Shown: positions 1 to 6,238 of the stretch, one piece after another
Numbering within the stretch: the stretch's first letter is position 1
Layout: each line of letters begins with the position of its first letter
Assembly (NCBI GenBank): GCA_029862285.1
Contig: JAOTXR010000137.1
Coordinates: 1 to 6,238, forward strand
Direction: 5' to 3'
Source: Gammaproteobacteria bacterium
GTDB lineage: Bacteria > Pseudomonadota > Gammaproteobacteria > Steroidobacterales > JABDKV01
DNA: 6,238 nt
Made by a program: the position numbers and the translations under genes
The notes under the pieces: model-generated
What the model saw: only the letters and a program-made list of their open reading frames with translations
Database searches by the model: none
What the model was told of the DNA's origin: nothing

Positions 1-2
1 AA

Positions 3-311
3 GTCTTTCTGGACGTCGAAGTGGCTTACGCGCTGCCGGATCGCCAGGCGGTTGTGCCGTTACAGGTGCCACTTGGAACCACCGTCATCGAAGCGGTGTT
101 ACTTTCCGGCATTACCGGGCAATTCCCCGGCCTGGATCCGCAGCAATGCGATATAGGCATCTTTGGCAGCGTGGTGGATCCGAACCAGTTGGTGCAGTCA
201 GGGCAGCGCATCGAAATCTATCGCCAGTTGCTGGCTGACCCAAAAGAAGTACGGCGCAGACTTGCCGCCGAGGGCAAAACCATGGGGCAGTCCGGAAAAG
301 TCGATACTTGA
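3..311 (+). CDS. rnfH: RnfH family ubiquitin-like protein (5' end cut by window)
   Basis: A small protein of the RnfH family (beta-grasp, ubiquitin-like fold), whose biochemical role is not firmly known. The visible reading frame begins VFLDVEVAYALPDRQ. The VEVAYALP strand lies a few residues inside the N terminus of E. coli RnfH, so the true start is probably just upstream of the window. A GTG at 21 would give 96 residues but would cut off most of the first beta strand. The C-terminal part has the family signature GQRIEIYRQLLADPKEVRRRLA, seen here as IEIYRQLLADPKEVRRR, followed by a charged tail. It stops at a TGA, 5 bp from the stop of convergent bamE. In many gammaproteobacteria ratA (a RatA/PasT-type START-domain protein) lies immediately upstream of rnfH; that part is not visible here. 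Family assignment is secure, function is not. Confidence 0.88.
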   Translation, partial: VFLDVEVAYALPDRQAVVPLQVPLGTTVIEAVLLSGITGQFPGLDPQQCDIGIFGSVVDPNQLVQSGQRIEIYRQLLADPKEVRRRLAAEGKTMGQSGKVDT

Positions 312-316
312 GACGC

Positions 317-625
317 CTATTTTTTCTCGTCAGTGACGTGTGAGACGATATCGCCGTCGAAGTTCACGATGAAGCGTCTCTGCACTTCCTTCCCGGTTTT
401 GCCGTTGCGGAAATAGTAGACGTAATCCCAGCGTGCCTGGTGGAAAGGGTCTGCGATCATCGGCGTGCCGAGCAAAAACCTGACCTGGCTTCGCGTCATG
501 CCGATTTCGACGTCCGCGATATCTTCCGCGGTAACGCGATTGCCCTGGTTTACGTTTAGCTTGTAAACGCAGCCACTTGCAAGAAAAGCAGTTAACAAAA
601 TTGTCAGGAGTAAGTCTTTGCTCAT
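317..625 (-). CDS. bamE: Outer membrane protein assembly factor BamE (SmpA/OmlA lipoprotein)
   Basis: Small lipoprotein subunit of the Bam complex, which inserts beta-barrel proteins into the outer membrane. The 102-residue product starts with a short charged end and a hydrophobic stretch (residues 5-17) ending in a lipobox-like LASGC, with Cys19 as the expected lipidated residue. The residue after Cys19 is Val, not Asp, consistent with sorting to the outer membrane. The mature part has the SmpA/OmlA motifs in order: NQGN (26-29), GMT (42-44), the LLGTP turn (51-55), DPFH (59-62) and RWDYVYYF (65-72). The length is close to the family norm. The ATG has only a weak purine-rich sequence (GAGAA) a few bases upstream. 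The gene is divergent from fur and convergent with rnfH, a neighbourhood also known in Pseudomonas (omlA-fur). Ala rather than Leu at -3 of the lipobox is a mild deviation. Confidence 0.95.
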   Translation of the reverse strand: MSKDLLLTILLTAFLASGCVYKLNVNQGNRVTAEDIADVEIGMTRSQVRFLLGTPMIADPFHQARWDYVYYFRNGKTGKEVQRRFIVNFDGDIVSHVTDEKK

Positions 626-660
626 GTTCTCGACTTGTGCAGGATCGTCGCCGAGCGCAA

Positions 661-666
661 ACTATA
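661..666 (-). promoter_or_regulatory. Candidate -10 element for bamE
   Basis: On the minus strand this reads TATAGT, five of six matches to the sigma-70 -10 consensus, about 36 bp upstream of the bamE ATG. The only -35-like hexamer nearby, TTGCAA at 681-686, is 14 bp away, which is too short for a standard spacer. The call rests on the -10 alone. No matching promoter for fur on the plus strand stands out in the same gap. Confidence 0.3.
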
Positions 667-692
667 CCGGAATCCAGGGGTTGCAACAGCGC

Positions 693-698
693 TAAGGA
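693..698 (+). promoter_or_regulatory. Ribosome binding site deciding the fur GTG start
   Basis: TAAGGA sits 7 bases before the GTG at 706. It fixes the fur start there, rather than at an upstream in-frame ATG (577) that would extend the protein back into bamE sequence with residues unlike any Fur. Confidence 0.75.
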
Positions 699-705
699 CC
701 ATCAC

Positions 706-1116
706 GTGAAAACAGATCTACGCAAGGCCGGTCTGAAGGTCACCCTGCCACGACTGAAAATACTGGGGCTGCTCGAGCAGAGCGCCCAGCATCATCTGAG
801 TGCGGAAAATCTGTATCGCCTGCTGCAGGATTCAGGGGAAGACATCGGTCTGGCCACCGTGTATCGGGTCCTGACCCAGTTCGAGGCAGCCGGGCTGGTC
901 AACCGGCACCGTTTCGAAGGCGGTCACTCGGTTTTCGAGGTGGATCAGGGCGGTCATCACGACCATATCGTGTGTGTGGAGTGTGGCAAAGTCGATGAAT
1001 TCGTCGATGAAGTCATAGAGAAGCGACAGTCCGCTATTGCCGACCGGCTGGGTTATGAGATGACGGATCATTCGCTGCATATTTATGGAATCTGCAGAGA
1101 CTGCCGTAAACCGTAG
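706..1116 (+). CDS. fur: Ferric uptake regulator Fur
   Basis: Cytoplasmic Fe(II)-dependent, zinc-containing dimeric repressor of iron uptake genes. The 136-residue product from the GTG start matches E. coli-type Fur from its first residues (LRKAGLKVTLPRLKIL). The winged-helix DNA-binding domain covers about residues 1-80, with the recognition helix region GLATVYRVLTQFEAAGL (48-64). The dimerisation and metal domain follows: HHDH (84-87), CxxC (Cys90, Cys93) for structural zinc, then Glu105 and His122 as further metal ligands. His29/His30 and Glu78 match the other metal-site residues. A second CxxC (Cys130, Cys133) is kept, but the protein ends three residues later, so the histidine-rich tail of E. 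coli Fur is missing. The gene is divergent from bamE and convergent with recN. No Fur box (GATAATGATAATCATTATC type) is visible upstream, so autoregulation is not supported by the sequence here. Confidence 0.96.
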   Translation: MKTDLRKAGLKVTLPRLKILGLLEQSAQHHLSAENLYRLLQDSGEDIGLATVYRVLTQFEAAGLVNRHRFEGGHSVFEVDQGGHHDHIVCVECGKVDEFVDEVIEKRQSAIADRLGYEMTDHSLHIYGICRDCRKP

Positions 1117-1124
1117 TATCGAGC

Positions 1125-1139
1125 GGCGTGCGGAACGCC
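1125..1139. terminator. Small hairpin between convergent fur and recN, possible terminator
   Basis: GGCGT (1125-1129) and ACGCC (1135-1139) form a 5-bp GC-rich stem with a 5-base loop, starting 9 bases after the fur stop. No T-run follows on either strand, so it is not a standard intrinsic terminator. The rest of the roughly 100-bp gap (1117-1217) holds a GCGGCCGC palindrome (1172-1179) and no gene. Confidence 0.25.
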
Positions 1140-1217
1140 CTGTGATGTGATCCACCTGGAAATCGAGAATCGCGGCCGCTCTCACAAGCATCGCAATTCG
1201 GCATTGGGCGTTTTGGT

Positions 1218-2918
1218 TCAGGATGCGCGGGCGGGTTTTTTTCTGTGCGTGTTGTTCTTGCCGGCGCGCTGAATCATTTCTCGAGCGTGATTGCGTGTTG
1301 CTGCAGTAATCTCTACGCCACCGAGCATCCGGGCGAGTTCTTCGGTCCGTTGCTCGTTATTGAGCATCGTCAGTCCGGTGTGGGTCGTCTTGCCGTCAGT
1401 GTGTTTGGTCACGCGCACATGCTGATGGGCCTGGCTGGCGACCTGCGGCAAATGCGTTACGCATAAAACCTGGGCTGTTTCACCAACGTGGCGCAATTGC
1501 TGACCGACGATTTCGGCCGTGCCACCGCCGACCCCGGCATCGATTTCATCGAACACCATCGTGGGGGTGGCTTCACTGTCGGCAGCCATTACTTCGATTG
1601 CAAGACTGATGCGCGACAGTTCGCCGCCGGAAGCCACCCGTGCCAGTGGTCGTGGCTCCTGTCCCGGGTTCGCGCTGACATGAAACTCGACATCGTCACT
1701 GCCAGCGGCTGTACGGCGATCGGTGTCGGTATCGATGACCGTCGTGAAGCGCCCGCCGGGCATACCCAGGTTCTGGATCGCGTCAGTAATCGCCTGGTCC
1801 AGTTTTCGTGCGCCCCTGACACGCGCACGGGTGAGTTTGGCCGCCAGTTCGTCGTACGCGACCGCCGCCTCATCCAGTGACTGCCGCAGTAATCCCAGGT
1901 GTGTTTCGGCATCGTCGAGCCGCGCCAATTCCGCGTGCAGTCGTTCGAGGTGATCGGGCAAATCAGCCCCGTCCACGCGGTGCTTGCGTGACAATGCCTG
2001 TACGCTTGCCAGGCGTTCTTCTACCAAATCACGTCGGGCCGGGTCGAGATCCAGTGTTTCGCAGTAGTTGGCCAGCTGGCTGGCCGCCTCGCCGACCTGG
2101 ATCTCGGCCTCGGCAAGTAGCGCTACGATTTCAGAGAGTTGGGTGTCGATGTCTTTTAACGGTGAGAGCAGGCGGGTTGCCTCGCCGAGTAGTTGCTGCG
2201 CGGAAACCTGGTCTTCGTGAGCCAGCCGGTCGAGTGCGTCACCGGCGCCTTCGGCGAGCTTGCCCGCGTGTGCCAGACGCTGTTGTTCTGCAACGAGTTG
2301 CGCAGGTTCACCCGCACTCAGTGCCAGCGCGTCGAGTTCCTGGATCTGAAACCGCAGCATATCGATCCGGGAATCGCGTTCTCCCTGGGCCTGTTCGAGT
2401 TCTGCCAGTTCGGAAGCTGCCTGCTGCCAGCGCTGATACGCCTTTTCGACGTTGGCAAGCAGTCTGCGATTATTCGCACTGTCATCGACTATGCGTCGTT
2501 GCACCGGTTTTTTTGTCAGCGTCTGATGCAAATGCTGACCATGTATGTCGACCAGTTGTGCGGCCAGTTCGCGCATGGTTTGCAGCGTCACTGCGTGGCC
2601 GTTGATCCACGCCTTGGAGCGGCCCTGTCGGCTGATCACCCGTCGCACCAGGCATTCGCCATCCGCATCCAGGTCCTGATTGTCTAACCAGGCATGCACG
2701 GACGGGCCGGTTTCAAATGCGGCGCTGATCTCAGCGTTGTCAGCACCGTCACGCACGATACCGGCGTCGGCGCGATCGCCGAGTACCAGTCCGAGCGCAC
2801 CCACGAGGATGGATTTTCCTGCGCCAGTCTCGCCGGTTAGCACCGTGAGGCCCGCGCCCAACTCCAGTTCGAGGGTTTCGATCACTGCGTAATTTTTTAC
2901 CTGAATTTCGCGCAGCAT
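1218..2918 (-). CDS. recN: DNA repair protein RecN
   Basis: SMC-like ATPase that acts in double-strand break repair by recombination. The product has 566 residues, close to the usual 550-560. The N-terminal ATPase half begins MLREIQVKNYAVIE, a typical RecN start, and has the Walker A motif GETGAGKS at 29-36. A long alpha-helical, Ala/Glu/Gln/Leu-rich coiled-coil section follows (about 150-380). The C-terminal ATPase half has the ABC signature SGGELS (430-435), Walker B MVFDEIDAG (454-462, with Asp457 and Glu458) and the THLPQ switch (488-492). The tail is basic (KKPARAS). The ATG shares one base with the nadK stop (TGATG). No clear Shine-Dalgarno precedes it, so translation is probably coupled to nadK. 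In E. coli recN is strongly SOS-induced; no LexA box is visible immediately before this start. Confidence 0.97.
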   Translation of the reverse strand: MLREIQVKNYAVIETLELELGAGLTVLTGETGAGKSILVGALGLVLGDRADAGIVRDGADNAEISAAFETGPSVHAWLDNQDLDADGECLVRRVISRQGRSKAWINGHAVTLQTMRELAAQLVDIHGQHLHQTLTKKPVQRRIVDDSANNRRLLANVEKAYQRWQQAASELAELEQAQGERDSRIDMLRFQIQELDALALSAGEPAQLVAEQQRLAHAGKLAEGAGDALDRLAHEDQVSAQQLLGEATRLLSPLKDIDTQLSEIVALLAEAEIQVGEAASQLANYCETLDLDPARRDLVEERLASVQALSRKHRVDGADLPDHLERLHAELARLDDAETHLGLLRQSLDEAAVAYDELAAKLTRARVRGARKLDQAITDAIQNLGMPGGRFTTVIDTDTDRRTAAGSDDVEFHVSANPGQEPRPLARVASGGELSRISLAIEVMAADSEATPTMVFDEIDAGVGGGTAEIVGQQLRHVGETAQVLCVTHLPQVASQAHQHVRVTKHTDGKTTHTGLTMLNNEQRTEELARMLGGVEITAATRNHAREMIQRAGKNNTHRKKPARAS

Positions 2919-3799
2919 CAGCGGGTGCGCCGGGAGCTGTGTCCCCAGGCCAGTTTGGAACGCAAAATGCGAAAGTAGTCGTAGTTGTTCGGATGCAGCA
3001 ATGTCGCGCCAAAAGGAGCCGCTTCGATATGCAGGACATCACCGGGTTGCAGACCTGCGATCGCACGACCGTCGCAACTGATTTGTCCGCTGACACCTTT
3101 GCGGTCTTTTAGCCGGACTTCGATTTTGCTGTCGCCGTCAATCACGATAGGCCGGTCGCTGAGTGTGTGCGGGCAAATAGGGACGACGACAAAGGCATTG
3201 AGCGAAGGCTCCAGGATCGGCCCGCCGCACGATAATGCGTAGGCGGTGGAACCGGTCGGCGTGGCAACAATAAGACCGTCGCTGCCGTGCGTGTTGAGGT
3301 AAACACCGTTTACGTGGGTTTCAACGTCGATCAGCCGTGTCTCACCGGCCCTCTGCACCACGACATCGTTCAAAGCATAGGTACCGGCACTCTTTTTGCC
3401 ATGCAGGCGGGCGACCAGCATCCCGCGTGTTTCGCTGATGTATTCACCACTGAGAATGGCATCGATGTTGCCGGTCAATTCGTCGTTGGGGCTGATATCG
3501 GCAAGAAATCCAAGTCGGCCGCGGTTGATGCCAAGCAATGGCGTGTCGCGCGTCGCTACCAGCTGGGTCGCAAATAGCATGGTGCCGTCGCCACCGACCG
3601 ACATCACCAGGTCGGCGCGGTCTGCCAGTTCGTCGGCATCGACCTCGCGGCAGCCCGGCACGTCGGTGGAAGCGTTTCCCAGAAACAGCGCCTCTATGCC
3701 TTGCGCGTTCAGGTGCTTCGCGAGCGTCCTGAGGGTATCGGCCACCCGCTGATCGCCGGGTGTGCCGACCAGTCCAATTGTCTCGAACTTCACAGACAT
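2918..3799 (-). CDS. nadK: NAD kinase
   Basis: Cytoplasmic enzyme that phosphorylates NAD+ to NADP+ using ATP or polyphosphate, the sole de novo source of NADP. From the ATG at 3799 the product has 293 residues, almost the E. coli length (292), and starts MSVKFETIGLVG, in line with the family's first beta strand. Motifs in order are GGDG (69-72, with the catalytic Asp71), NRGRLGFL (92-99), the Asn-Asp pair of the NE/ND motif (144-145), and the glycine-rich DGLIVATPTGSTAY segment (174-187). An in-frame ATG at 3880 would add 27 residues and put the coding sequence inside the CIRCE operator, so it is rejected. The stop overlaps the recN start by one base, suggesting a nadK-recN operon. The gene is divergent from hrcA. 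The Shine-Dalgarno match (CAGG, 2 bases from the ATG) is poor. Confidence 0.95.
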   Translation of the reverse strand: MSVKFETIGLVGTPGDQRVADTLRTLAKHLNAQGIEALFLGNASTDVPGCREVDADELADRADLVMSVGGDGTMLFATQLVATRDTPLLGINRGRLGFLADISPNDELTGNIDAILSGEYISETRGMLVARLHGKKSAGTYALNDVVVQRAGETRLIDVETHVNGVYLNTHGSDGLIVATPTGSTAYALSCGGPILEPSLNAFVVVPICPHTLSDRPIVIDGDSKIEVRLKDRKGVSGQISCDGRAIAGLQPGDVLHIEAAPFGATLLHPNNYDYFRILRSKLAWGHSSRRTR

Positions 3800-3821
3800 A
3801 GCCTGCGAGTTTACCCGCGCA

Positions 3822-3837
3822 CTTTTGCGCTTGACAG
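3822..3837. promoter_or_regulatory. Degenerate LexA-like site upstream of nadK-recN
   Basis: CTTT-N8-ACAG, one mismatch from the CTGT-N8-ACAG core of gammaproteobacterial LexA boxes, 22 bp upstream of the nadK start. The spacer is not AT-rich as in strong boxes. The site overlaps a 5-bp hairpin (GCGCA 3817-3821 with TGCGC 3826-3830). It is listed only because recN is a classical SOS gene; a chance match is quite possible. Confidence 0.15.
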
Positions 3838-3865
3838 TGCGGCCGGCGGACTGCGAAGCTTCCTT

Positions 3866-3892
3866 TTGGCAGTCTGGCACCTAGAGTGCTAA
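3866..3892 (+). promoter_or_regulatory. CIRCE operator (HrcA binding site)
   Basis: The sequence TTGGCAGTC-N9-GAGTGCTAA matches the CIRCE consensus TTAGCACTC-N9-GAGTGCTAA at 16 of 18 arm positions with the exact 9-base spacer. The right arm is perfect; the left arm differs at positions 3 and 7. It lies 42 bp upstream of the hrcA ATG. CIRCE is the known binding site of the HrcA dimer, so this predicts repression of the hrcA-grpE-dnaK operon by its own first product, relieved on heat shock when GroEL is titrated away from HrcA. Confidence 0.92.
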
Positions 3893-3895
3893 TAC
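3866..3895 (+). promoter_or_regulatory. Predicted hrcA operon promoter, covered by CIRCE
   Basis: A -35 hexamer TTGGCA (3866-3871, five of six to TTGACA) is separated by 18 bp from TAATAC (3890-3895, three of six to TATAAT), which is preceded by an extended -10 TG (3887-3888). Transcription would start near 3902. The CIRCE arms coincide with the -35 and reach into the -10, so bound HrcA would block RNA polymerase. No sigma-32 type promoter (CTTGAA / CCCCAT) with proper spacing is visible in the gap. Confidence 0.55.
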
Positions 3896-3934
3896 TGCGA
3901 AAACAGGCTGATTTTGGGGCTGACCAGACTGGAC

Positions 3935-4972
3935 ATGTCCGATTCGGGATTAAATGAGCGCGCATCACTGCTGCTGAAGGCGCTGGTGGAGCGTTATATA
4001 CGTGATGGCCAACCGGTCGGGTCGCGGACGTTGTCGCGCGAGTCTGCGCTGGAAGTGAGCCCGGCGACCATTCGCAACGTAATGGCCGATCTCGAGGAAC
4101 TCGGGTTGGTCGCATCGCCACATACCTCGGCCGGGCGGATTCCTACCGCGGCGGGTCTGCGGGTATTCGTCGATGGCCTGGTAACAGTCAAACCGCTACA
4201 ACGGAAAATCGCCGAAGAGATCGAAACCAGTTTTGCCGAACCCGTCGACTCGTCACAGGAATTGGTTACCAATGCCTCAAAACTGCTGTCGCAGGTAACG
4301 CATCTGGCGGGCGTAGTCACCATGCCGCGCAGCACCCACGCGCAGCTGCGCCAGATCGAGTTTCTGCCCCTGTCGGGCAACCGCGTTCTTGCGATCATCG
4401 TGGTCAATTCGCGCGAAGTGCAAAACCGGATCCTCAACCTGGACAGGCACTACACCGAGAGCGAATTGCGCCAGGCCGCCAACTATCTCACCGAGCAGTT
4501 TTCCGGCAATGAAGTCGATGATGTCCGCGATCGATTGATCGACGAACTCAAGCAAGCGCGTCAATCGATGAATAGCATGATGTTAAACGCGATCTCGATG
4601 GCGCAACGGGCTTTCGAGCAGGGCGAAAAAGAAGATTGCGTTATCGCCGGAAAAACCAATCTGATGGATATCGCCGAGTTGTCAGATGTGGAGAAGCTGC
4701 GTCAGCTGTTCGAAGTATTTAATCGCAAGCGGGACATTCTGCATTTGCTCGACCAGTCCTCCAGCGCCGAGGGGGTCCAGATATTCATCGGCAAGGAATC
4801 GGGCTACGCGCCGCTGAATGAATGCAGCGTGGTCAGCGCCCCGTATGCCGTCGATGACGAAGTGCTGGGCGTGTTGGGGGTAATCGGTCCGACCCGTATG
4901 GCCTACGAGCGGGTCATTCCGATTGTTGATGTAACTGCCCGGCTACTCGGTAAAGCCTTGAAAACCGGTTAA
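3935..4972 (+). CDS. hrcA: Heat-inducible transcription repressor HrcA
   Basis: Dimeric repressor of class I heat-shock genes; it binds CIRCE and needs GroEL to be active. From the ATG at 3935 it has 345 residues, the usual size. The N-terminal winged helix has the family's signature TIRNVMADLEELGL (45-58) followed by PHTSAGRIPT (62-71), and a GAF-like central and C-terminal region follows. The C-terminal motifs are IFIGKESGYAPLNECSVV (283-300) and GVIGPTRMAYERVIPIVD (315-332). The start is not certain. A TTG at 3914 is in frame, has AGG 6 bases upstream and would add MGLTRLD; the ATG has only GGA one base away. I prefer the ATG because MSDSGLNERASLLLKALVERYI fits the family N terminus, shown here by NERASLLLKALVERYI. 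It is first in the operon and its own operator lies just upstream. Confidence 0.95.
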   Translation: MSDSGLNERASLLLKALVERYIRDGQPVGSRTLSRESALEVSPATIRNVMADLEELGLVASPHTSAGRIPTAAGLRVFVDGLVTVKPLQRKIAEEIETSFAEPVDSSQELVTNASKLLSQVTHLAGVVTMPRSTHAQLRQIEFLPLSGNRVLAIIVVNSREVQNRILNLDRHYTESELRQAANYLTEQFSGNEVDDVRDRLIDELKQARQSMNSMMLNAISMAQRAFEQGEKEDCVIAGKTNLMDIAELSDVEKLRQLFEVFNRKRDILHLLDQSSSAEGVQIFIGKESGYAPLNECSVVSAPYAVDDEVLGVLGVIGPTRMAYERVIPIVDVTARLLGKALKTG

Positions 4973-5005
4973 TTGCCTCGATATATCGCTAGTGAACAGC
5001 CAATC

Positions 5006-5039
5006 CCTGCGCTGGTCGGATCCCGGGGGCTGGCGCAGG
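5006..5039 (+). other. Strong hairpin in the hrcA-grpE gap
   Basis: CCTGCGC (5006-5012) pairs perfectly with GCGCAGG (5033-5039). The stem continues inward with TGGTC against GGCTG (GU and GC pairs), giving up to 12 bp around a 10-base loop that itself holds GGATCC and CCCGGG palindromes. An A/G-rich stretch, including a tandem ATTAGG repeat (5045-5056), follows rather than a T-run, so it is unlikely to be an intrinsic terminator. It could be an RNA processing or stability element between the repressor and chaperone cistrons. The remainder of the 121-bp gap contains a CGATATATCG palindrome (4979-4988). Confidence 0.5.
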
Positions 5040-5093
5040 AAGGAATTAGGATTAGGTCTGTTTCTTAACATCTTGAATTATAGGTAGAAGTTT

Positions 5094-5657
5094 GTGGAAG
5101 ACCAGTTGTCGAGCAATGACAATGCCGAGCAGGTAACCGATGCCACCGACGCGGACAGTGATCAATCGGTAGCCGAGCTGAGCGCCGCACTGGCCGCAGC
5201 CGAGGCCCAGGCGGGCGCCAGTCAGGACCAGTTTCTGCGGGCCGCGGCCGAGCTGGAAAATTTTCGCAAGCGCGCCGCGAGAGACTTGGACCATGCACGC
5301 AAATTTGGTCTCGAGAGCTTCGCGGCAGAGCTTTTACAGGTACGCGACAGTCTTGAGCTGGGAATGGAAGCCGGCGAAGAGGATGCGTCGGTGGCGGCGC
5401 TGCTCGAAGGTACTGCGATGACGCTGCGGCTTTTTGAACAGGTCATGGATAAATTCGGCATCGTGCAAATCGATCCGCAGGGTGAGGCTTTCAACCCGGA
5501 GCTGCATGAGGCCATGGTGATGCTGGAATCGGATGCGCCGCCAAACACCGTCGTTGAGGTCGTGCAAAAGGGTTATCAAATCAATGAACGGCTGCTGCGA
5601 CCGGCGCGGGTCGTTGTGGCCAAAGAGGCTGCTGGAGAATCAGGGGACACGGCTTGA
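5094..5657 (+). CDS. grpE: Nucleotide exchange factor GrpE (Hsp70 cofactor)
   Basis: Homodimeric co-chaperone that releases ADP from DnaK and so resets its substrate cycle. The product has 187 residues against 197 in E. coli. An acidic, disordered N terminus (1-27) leads into an Ala/Glu-rich helix that forms the dimeric coiled coil (about 28-90), containing ELENFRKRAARDLDHARKFG (53-72). The C-terminal beta domain that contacts DnaK has GIVQIDPQGEAFNPELHEAM (122-141) and VVQKGYQINERLLRPARVVV (156-175). The start is a GTG with TAGG about 9 bases upstream; an in-frame TAG at 5085-5087 excludes an earlier start. It follows hrcA by 121 bp and precedes dnaK by 64 bp in the same direction, so cotranscription is expected. 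No convincing promoter lies directly before it: CTTGAA at 5072-5077 resembles a sigma-32 -35, but nothing like CCCCAT follows at the right distance. Confidence 0.96.
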   Translation: MEDQLSSNDNAEQVTDATDADSDQSVAELSAALAAAEAQAGASQDQFLRAAAELENFRKRAARDLDHARKFGLESFAAELLQVRDSLELGMEAGEEDASVAALLEGTAMTLRLFEQVMDKFGIVQIDPQGEAFNPELHEAMVMLESDAPPNTVVEVVQKGYQINERLLRPARVVVAKEAAGESGDTA

Positions 5658-5697
5658 AGTAATGCAAGCGGGCCCCATTTAAGTTGGTAATAGTTAG

Positions 5698-6238
<541 letters not shown>

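Noticed and set aside
577..705. N-terminal extension of fur from an upstream in-frame ATG at 577
   Set aside because: The extra 43 residues overlap the bamE coding end and do not resemble Fur. The GTG at 706 has a well placed TAAGGA and yields the standard Fur N terminus.
1134..1212. Inverted 7-bp arms AACGCCC and GGGCGTT at either end of the fur-recN gap
   Set aside because: The arms are separated by 65 bases and the 5' arm is better used in the local hairpin; there is no support for a long-range structure.
1877..2605. Open frame of 242 codons on the plus strand opposite recN
   Set aside because: It lies entirely within recN, is Arg/Pro/Val-rich as expected for the antisense of a GC-rich gene, and matches no family I recognise.
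3831..3836. Perfect -35 hexamer TTGACA on the plus strand
   Set aside because: No -10-like sequence lies 16-18 bp downstream. The TTGGCA/TAATAC pair next to the CIRCE is a better promoter.
3800..3880. 27-residue N-terminal extension of nadK
   Set aside because: It would run through the CIRCE operator and the promoter region, and NAD kinases normally start at the position matching 3799.
3444..4121. Open frame of 225 codons on the minus strand across nadK and the start of hrcA
   Set aside because: It crosses two well-supported genes, the operator and the promoter, and its product is Arg/Pro-rich without a recognisable motif.
5045..5056. Tandem ATTAGG repeat
   Set aside because: Only two copies are present, which is within chance and does not suggest a functional repeat.
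5072..5077. CTTGAA resembling a sigma-32 -35 element before grpE
   Set aside because: The expected CCCCAT-like -10 would fall at the grpE start, and the bases there do not match.

Overview
The window carries a conserved gammaproteobacterial housekeeping block: rnfH (cut at its 5' end) > | < bamE | fur > | < recN < nadK | hrcA > grpE > dnaK (cut at its 3' end). All eight genes are recognisable from family motifs. The base composition looks moderately GC-rich (judged by eye) and even throughout. I see no insertion sequence, tRNA, rRNA, CRISPR array, prophage gene or other sign of transfer. The gene order and proteins (BamE, RnfH, Fur of the E. coli type) point to Gammaproteobacteria. The hrcA gene with a CIRCE operator argues against the enterobacteria, which lack HrcA, and favours a lineage of the Xanthomonadales, Chromatiales or Legionellales kind. 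The species cannot be named.

Left part (1-1217): rnfH and bamE converge with only 5 bp between their stop codons. bamE (an outer-membrane lipoprotein of the Bam complex) and fur (the ferric uptake regulator) are divergent across an 80-bp gap. fur starts at a GTG with a good Shine-Dalgarno sequence. fur and recN converge across about 100 bp that holds a small hairpin but no gene.

Middle (1218-3934): nadK and recN form a minus-strand pair. The nadK stop and recN start share one base (TGATG), so recN translation is probably coupled to nadK. The 135-bp nadK/hrcA divergent region holds the clearest regulatory element of the window: a CIRCE operator (TTGGCAGTC-N9-GAGTGCTAA, 3866-3892). It lies almost exactly over a predicted sigma-70 type promoter reading into hrcA.

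Right part (3935-6238): hrcA, grpE and dnaK form a plus-strand heat-shock operon. HrcA is the expected repressor that binds the CIRCE, GrpE is the nucleotide exchange factor of DnaK, and DnaK is the Hsp70 chaperone. The hrcA-grpE gap (121 bp) has a strong hairpin without a U-tract, and the grpE-dnaK gap is 64 bp. dnaJ is expected just beyond the window.

No previously undescribed system was found. The points most worth a second look are regulatory: the CIRCE/promoter overlap, the hrcA-grpE hairpin, the nadK-recN coupling and a degenerate LexA-like site upstream of nadK.
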